From positions 1 to 9,937 of the forward strand of contig JBMNQS010000073.1 in the NCBI GenBank assembly GCA_050944255.1: a DNA stretch of 9,937 nucleotides. Reading direction: 5' to 3'. A program made the position numbers and the translations under genes. The notes beneath the pieces were generated by a model. It did not search any database, had not been told where the DNA came from, and worked only from the letters and a program-made list of their open reading frames with translations. The stretch comes from JBMNQS01 sp050944255 (GTDB taxonomy: Bacteria; Bacillota; Clostridia; Christensenellales; Maliibacteriaceae). Below, one piece after another: positions 6,041 to 9,937 of the stretch; position 1 is the stretch's first letter; every line of letters begins with the position of its first letter.

Positions 6041-6291
6041 TTTTTTCTTCCTCCATTCGTGATTATTTTGTTAATGCCTTCCAGATGCGGGAAATCCAAC
6101 TTCTTTATTTTCGATGTCCTACCCCCTTTTTTGCAAAATATATTGGCGTTGTTATATCAAGATTTAAAAAAACCAAAGACAAATAAACGGCACCTACCGG
6201 TCGCCACGTTTCCACCGGAATCCGTCCTTGTGTCTTTGCTGCGCGGGATTTCATCCTCCCTGCGGATACGCCCCAATACGGCGTCACACGA
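6041..6291. other. Intergenic region between dehydrogenase and binding-protein ORF
   Basis: 251 bp without a credible gene. On the minus strand it contains a weak AAACG/CGTTT hairpin followed by a T-rich run (TTTGGTTTTTTT), a poor terminator candidate after the dehydrogenase. AT-rich -10-like words (TATAAC, TATATT) are present without a matching -35. A promoter for the binding-protein ORF is expected here but cannot be placed confidently. Confidence 0.4.
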
Positions 6292-7329
6292 TTACAGCGT
6301 CATGATGACCTTAATGGCCTCTTTGCTTCGTACCAATTCGATGGCTTCATTTATTTTTTCAATGGGCAGTACATGCGAGTAATAATCCTTTGGGCTGATC
6401 TTTCCTTCTTTGAAGTACCGGATGTTTTCATCCAGCACCTCATATTCCCGGTAGGGAAAGTTCAGCATCTGCAGGCGCGTATTGTTCTTTAAATAACTTA
6501 GGTCGATGCTGCTGTCCCCTTTTTTCAAAACGCCGAGACTGCACAGCATGCCGAAGGGACGCAGGCGTTTTGTCCCTTCCAGCAAAACGGACGAGAGTCC
6601 CACCGCATCAATCACCCGGTCAAACAATCGTCCATCCAGTGCCGCATCAATATCTTCGGTTATAAAATTGTGTATTTCGTCCACGTTTGCAATGTCAACG
6701 GCTTTTTGCAAGCGTTCCGGCACGCTGTCTATGGCGACAACCGATTTGGCGCCGACAATGTGCATATACTGCATCAGCGCAAGGCCCATGGGCCCGGCGC
6801 CGTATATGAGCACATCGGTATTGGAATCGATATCAAAATTGCGCACGGCGGAGAGGCATTCGCACAGGGGGAGCAGTACGCCGGCATCCGTCAGGTCAAA
6901 ATCGTCGGGCAGCCTCGAGGGTTTCAGCCGTGCAAAGGGGTGATCGGGCAGTTCAAGTCCGTCTTCGGCCATGGCCTGCCAGTCGGTCAACACCCCGTAC
7001 TCCGCCATCTGCCCGTGCATGGAGCTGTATTTGCCGCCCTGGGAAACGCCATCCCCGTTGATCCGTATATGTTTTTCCCCTACGGCCAGATGGCGTACCT
7101 TTTCGCCGAGTGTTTCTATGATTCCGGCCGCCTCGTGCCCCAGCACAAGCGGGTAGGGCTGGGCGCCCTGGATTTCGGACATTTCTGCATCGATAATCCG
7201 CATATCCGTACCGTTGCAAAAGCCGCAGCTGACGATCTTCACCAAGGCGTCATACGGGCCGATCTGCGGCATCGGGATATCATCCCTGATAGCGACCACG
7301 CCCTTTTTCTCAACGACTGCACCGCGCAT
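6292..7329 (-). CDS. Medium-chain alcohol/polyol dehydrogenase lacking the structural zinc site
   Basis: 345 residues of the medium-chain dehydrogenase/reductase family, predicted cytoplasmic oxidoreductase of a sugar, polyol or sugar acid. Catalytic zinc ligands are present: C38 in GFCNGTD, H65-E66 in GHEAAG, and E157 in PLCECLSAV. The nucleotide motif YGAGPMG (176-182), with an acidic D201 at the end of the second strand, points to NAD(H). The four-cysteine structural zinc lobe of its neighbour is absent; that stretch reads EKHIRINGDGVSQGGKYSS instead. Two ATGs lie two codons apart. The second (7329) is chosen because GGAG sits 8 nt before it but only 2 nt before the first. It is transcribed in the same direction as the dehydrogenase upstream, with a 100-bp gap containing a possible -10 box. 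Substrate is unknown; the pairing suggests successive oxidation steps in one pathway. Confidence 0.85.
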   Translation of the reverse strand: MRGAVVEKKGVVAIRDDIPMPQIGPYDALVKIVSCGFCNGTDMRIIDAEMSEIQGAQPYPLVLGHEAAGIIETLGEKVRHLAVGEKHIRINGDGVSQGGKYSSMHGQMAEYGVLTDWQAMAEDGLELPDHPFARLKPSRLPDDFDLTDAGVLLPLCECLSAVRNFDIDSNTDVLIYGAGPMGLALMQYMHIVGAKSVVAIDSVPERLQKAVDIANVDEIHNFITEDIDAALDGRLFDRVIDAVGLSSVLLEGTKRLRPFGMLCSLGVLKKGDSSIDLSYLKNNTRLQMLNFPYREYEVLDENIRYFKEGKISPKDYYSHVLPIEKINEAIELVRSKEAIKVIMTL

Positions 7330-7355
7330 AAACATCTCTCCAATCCGCTTTTTGT

Positions 7356-7361
7356 ATTATA
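7356..7361 (-). promoter_or_regulatory. Possible -10 box for the second dehydrogenase
   Basis: Perfect TATAAT on the minus strand, 26 nt ahead of the ATG at 7329, with only a poor -35 match (ATTCAA) 17 bp upstream. A promoter that depends on an activator, or chance, are both possible. The gene may also be reached by read-through from the upstream dehydrogenase, since no good terminator lies between. Confidence 0.3.
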
Positions 7362-7431
7362 GTTGAGCAATACATGGTTTGAATCTGGCGCACAGTCCTG
7401 GTAAATTTTTTGCGCGCCGCAGGGATGGCAG

Positions 7432-8472
7432 TTACATCTCGACGACTGCTTTCAACACTTGCATTTTTCGCTGGCTGGCATCTTCGAACCCTCTTTGCAC
7501 ATCCTCAAACTTATAGAGGTCCGTACAGATGCCTTTTACATCAATCGTTCCCGCGGAAATGGACTCGATCAGCATCGGGTACAGATTGCGGTAACGGAAG
7601 GTGCCGATGACATCCACCTCGTTTGAACCCACGGCCATAAAGTCGAAGGGCACATCGCCGTGGATATTGCCGACCATGGTGATTTTCCCTCCTTTTTTGA
7701 CCAGTTTCAAAGTCATGGCGGCCGTTTTAACGCTGCCCGCGGCTTCAAAAACGACGTCAACGCCCCTTCCCTCGGTCAGTTCGCTGATTCTTTCAACCAA
7801 ATCGATTTTTCCGGAATTGATGGCTTCTTTTGCTCCGAACGCCTTGGCCATTTCCAGGCGGTTGTCATAGAGGTCCGCGACGTAAACCGTGCTGGCGCCC
7901 CGCGCTTTGCAGGCGATCAGCGTGGTAAGGCCGATGCAGCCGCTTCCTATGATCAAAACGGATTTTCCCGGCTCTATCCCCGCTTTTGTGGCGGCATGCA
8001 TGCCCACGGCAAGCGGCTCCACCAGGGCGCCCTCCAAAGTGGAAACATGATCGGGCAGTTTGAAGCACATCATGGCCGGATGCGCGATATATCTTTGCAG
8101 CGCCGCCAGTTCCCAGGGCGGACAGGCCATAAAATTCATGTGATCGCACAGGTTGTATTTCCCCTTCAGGCAGTATCCGCACTTCATACAGGGAACGCCG
8201 GGTTCAACCGCTACCCGATCGCCGATGAAGAACCCCTTTACATTTTCTCCGACGCCCATCACGGTGCCGGCGCATTCATGTCCGAGAACAACCGGATAGT
8301 TTGCCTGAAGGATTCCATCAAGTGTCACGTCTTTGAAAAACGCCAAATCCGACCCGCAAATGCCCACATGATTGATCTGGATCAACAAATCGTCTATCCC
8401 GACAGTTGGCATCGGACTATCTTTTATTTCAAATTTGCCGTCCGCAATCAGATAGGCCGTTCTGTTTTGCAT
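7432..8472 (-). CDS. Zinc-dependent sorbitol/xylitol-type dehydrogenase
   Basis: 346 residues, full length for the L-iditol/sorbitol/xylitol dehydrogenase group, which oxidises a polyol hydroxyl to a ketose using NAD+. Catalytic zinc residues: C39 in GICGSD, H65-E66 in GHECAG, E152 in LVEPLAVG. Structural zinc cysteines C95, C98, C101 and C109 are in PCMKCGYCLKGKYNLC. The nucleotide fold has IGSGCIG (175-181) and D200 at the end of the second strand, favouring NAD over NADP. FEAAGS and TFRYRNLYP further on are typical of polyol dehydrogenases. The ATG has AAGGCGG 5 nt upstream. It has its own near-consensus promoter and a 130-nt leader with phased TTAAA repeats, and the next gene upstream is a ROK regulator reading the same way, so it is probably the first structural gene controlled by that regulator. 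The exact sugar alcohol cannot be read from sequence. Confidence 0.9.
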   Translation of the reverse strand: MQNRTAYLIADGKFEIKDSPMPTVGIDDLLIQINHVGICGSDLAFFKDVTLDGILQANYPVVLGHECAGTVMGVGENVKGFFIGDRVAVEPGVPCMKCGYCLKGKYNLCDHMNFMACPPWELAALQRYIAHPAMMCFKLPDHVSTLEGALVEPLAVGMHAATKAGIEPGKSVLIIGSGCIGLTTLIACKARGASTVYVADLYDNRLEMAKAFGAKEAINSGKIDLVERISELTEGRGVDVVFEAAGSVKTAAMTLKLVKKGGKITMVGNIHGDVPFDFMAVGSNEVDVIGTFRYRNLYPMLIESISAGTIDVKGICTDLYKFEDVQRGFEDASQRKMQVLKAVVEM

Positions 8473-8583
8473 AGTTTCCGCCTTCTTTCATCGACAATTT
8501 TTCTGTCAACCTTTTTTCAAGGAGATCCAGTACTGAAACCATTATGAGGATGCCACTTATTAAAGTGTTAATATAATTACTTT

Positions 8584-8610
8584 TTAAATCTCATTTAAAT
8601 TTGTATTAAA
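8584..8610. promoter_or_regulatory. Candidate operator: TTAAA repeated at 11-bp steps over the start site
   Basis: TTAAA occurs at 8584-8588, 8595-8599 and 8606-8610, exactly one helical turn apart. The first two are embedded in the same heptamer TTTAAAT. They cover the end of the -10 box and about the first 20 transcribed bases of the dehydrogenase transcript, a place where a ROK repressor would block initiation. Confidence 0.4.
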
Positions 8611-8638
8611 CTATAGCACTTCTTATTCATCGTGTCAA
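8610..8638 (-). promoter_or_regulatory. Promoter of the sorbitol/xylitol-type dehydrogenase gene
   Basis: Minus strand: perfect TTGACA (8633-8638), 17-bp spacer, TATAGT (8610-8615). The start site is predicted near 8603, leaving about 130 nt of AT-rich leader before the ATG at 8472. The strength of the core elements suggests a promoter held in check by a repressor. Confidence 0.8.
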
Positions 8639-8708
8639 GAAATGCTATAAAAAATGAAAAACGAATTTATAACAGTTTATGCGAAGATTTGTCTGAACCT
8701 GGCCGATG

Positions 8709-9845
8709 CTATACCTGGTTGATAAATTTCTCCACATGCCGCATAGCCACGCCTAAAGCCGACGCCTCCACCTTATACCGGCATGATTTAATGTAACTGA
8801 AATCATCTGTGGCGCCGTCGTTTAAGTAATGGGAAACCCTGGCGCGTATCCGATCCAGATAATTTTCCAGATAACTGCCCACGTATCCGCCCAGAACGAT
8901 ATCCGAATCATAGCTTGTTCGAAGGTTTGCCACAAGAAACGCAAGATCGTCTACGTACTGCGAAAAGACGTCGGACAGAGGCCCGGTACCATTTTCTTCT
9001 TCCAGCGCTTCGAAGAAAGCCCCCAGATTGCCGTCCGTAAGGTTTGCCAAAAGCAGGGCGGTTCCGTAGGAATCATAGCATCCGGTTCTCCCGCAGTAAC
9101 ACTTTTTCCCGCCCTTATGCGTAATGATATGCCCAAACTCGGCGCTTTTCTGTCCGTCTCCCGGGATGATGGCATTGTCGATCACCACAGCTCCGCCGAC
9201 GCTGTTGGACAGGGAAACATAAACCATATTTCCGCCGTTTTGCCGCCCGTACCATTCAATAAAGGCTGCCGCACTCGCTTCATTGTACATATTGGTATCA
9301 TAGCTGATGTGCGTCTGAAAGGGATTGCCCATAGGTTCCCGGATCTCCAGCACGCCCGATGCCAGAATCGTCTGCTCGTCGGCGCTGATGATTCCCGGAA
9401 TCGCGATTCCGGCGCCGATGACCTTATCTTTGGAAAGCGCGTTTTCTTCGATAAAGCCATTGAGGATATCGGCGACCTCAATATAATACATTTCTTCGTT
9501 GTAAAAGTCCTTGCGAATGCGCTCGCATTTTAAAATGTTGCCCACAAGGTCGACCGCTGCGATGCAGATGTGGTGCTGTGTTATATCGATTCCCAGCGCG
9601 ATTTTGGCGCCCGCAACCGGCATTACGATTTTCGGGCGTCTTCCGCCGGTGGAATCGCCCTCTCCCGATTCGACGACCAACTCCATCCGAATAAGCTCAT
9701 ATATATTTTTCGTTATCGTCGGGATACTGATATTCAAAGCGCGCGACAGCTGCTGAATGGTCAGCCTTCCCTTTTCAAGCAGGTATTTATAGACAAGATT
9801 CCGGTTTGTTCGCTTGACATCCCGATTCGTTCTTTGTTGATACAA
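8709..9845 (-). CDS. ROK-family transcriptional regulator (XylR/NagC-like)
   Basis: 378 residues from a TTG start. The N-terminal winged helix-turn-helix (about residues 13-60, with LTIQQLSRALNISIPTITKNI) is followed by the wing GEGDSTGGRRPKIV (61-74) and a ROK sugar-sensing domain: ALGIDI, GAGIAIPGII, NSVGGAVV and the zinc motif H239/C249-x-C251-x4-C256 in CYCGRTGCYD. The kinase-type NDAN motif reads NEAS, so sugar kinase activity is unlikely; it should act as a sugar-responsive repressor. The frame is open to a TTG at 9911, but that codon lies inside a near-consensus -35 box. TTG 9845 is preferred because GGGGTG sits 7 nt upstream and the protein then begins YQQRTNRDVKRTN, close to the family's usual start; GTG 9860 is a second choice. 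It stands at the head of the leftward dehydrogenase/binding-protein locus and probably controls it and itself. Confidence 0.9.
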   Translation of the reverse strand: MYQQRTNRDVKRTNRNLVYKYLLEKGRLTIQQLSRALNISIPTITKNIYELIRMELVVESGEGDSTGGRRPKIVMPVAGAKIALGIDITQHHICIAAVDLVGNILKCERIRKDFYNEEMYYIEVADILNGFIEENALSKDKVIGAGIAIPGIISADEQTILASGVLEIREPMGNPFQTHISYDTNMYNEASAAAFIEWYGRQNGGNMVYVSLSNSVGGAVVIDNAIIPGDGQKSAEFGHIITHKGGKKCYCGRTGCYDSYGTALLLANLTDGNLGAFFEALEEENGTGPLSDVFSQYVDDLAFLVANLRTSYDSDIVLGGYVGSYLENYLDRIRARVSHYLNDGATDDFSYIKSCRYKVEASALGVAMRHVEKFINQV

Positions 9846-9882
9846 AGATTTACACCCCACTTTTACAAAGTCATTAACAAAG

Positions 9883-9911
9883 AGTATATAGGATTGTGAT
9901 GAATTTGACAA
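9883..9911 (-). promoter_or_regulatory. Promoter of the ROK regulator gene
   Basis: Minus strand: TTGTCA (9906-9911), 17 bp, TATACT (9883-9888), each a 5 of 6 match. The predicted start near 9876 is followed by a leader of about 30 nt. The hexamer CTTTGT (ACAAAG on the plus strand) occurs at 9877-9882, 9865-9870 and 9842-9847, just downstream of the -10 box, a possible autoregulatory site. Confidence 0.7.
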
Positions 9912-9937
9912 TCCTCTGTGTTCTCATCCGGCCAGTT

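Noticed and set aside
6216..6229. Catabolite-responsive element (TGGAAACGTGGCGA on the minus strand)
   Set aside because: It matches the cre consensus only in its first half, and no well-placed promoter can be linked to it.
7390..7421. Terminator between the two dehydrogenase genes
   Set aside because: An 8-bp GC-rich stem with one wobble pair can form, but the loop is long (about 17 nt) and no U-tract follows.

Overview
The window looks like chromosomal DNA of a Gram-positive, Clostridia-like member of the Bacillota. This rests on sigma-A type promoters (TTGACA/TATAAT with 17-bp spacers), purine-rich ribosome binding sites, TTG and GTG starts, a ROK-family regulator and a lipoprotein solute-binding protein. 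A Christensenellales/Oscillospiraceae-like host would fit, but that is inference only. No rRNA, IS element or CRISPR array is visible.

Left part (1-2323): the window opens inside the N-terminal half of a tyrosine recombinase gene (minus strand). It has a strong promoter, and a perfect 15-bp inverted repeat abuts the -35 box. Next comes a gene-poor stretch (348-1030) holding a plus-strand intrinsic terminator, a possible short structured RNA in front of it, and several more copies of the sequence words found in the inverted repeat. The proC-rnhA pair (pyrroline-5-carboxylate reductase, ribonuclease HI) follows on the minus strand and ends at its own terminator.

Middle (2379-3938): a divergent regulatory region separates proC from a free-standing tRNA-Trp(CCA) gene with its own promoter and terminator. 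A membrane-anchored alpha/beta hydrolase follows on the plus strand, again with its own promoter and a strong terminator.

Right part (4137-9911, all minus strand): this is a sugar or polyol utilisation locus. In transcription order it contains a ROK-type regulator, a canonical zinc sorbitol/xylitol-type dehydrogenase, a second medium-chain dehydrogenase lacking the structural zinc site, a sugar-binding lipoprotein, and an esterase fragment. Promoters with good consensus precede the ROK gene and the first dehydrogenase, and phased repeats at the latter's start site are candidate operators.

The most unusual item is the sugar-binding lipoprotein ORF (4826-6040). Its first ~295 residues are an ABC-transporter sugar-binding protein, but its last ~100 residues are the C-terminal end of an acetyl-esterase/HSL-type hydrolase, joined in frame. 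Neither half is complete. No ABC ATPase or permease is present, and the next gene is an esterase lacking its N-terminal third. The simplest reading is an operon scarred by one or more deletions that removed the transporter core and parts of two esterase genes. An assembly error at the junction is the main alternative.
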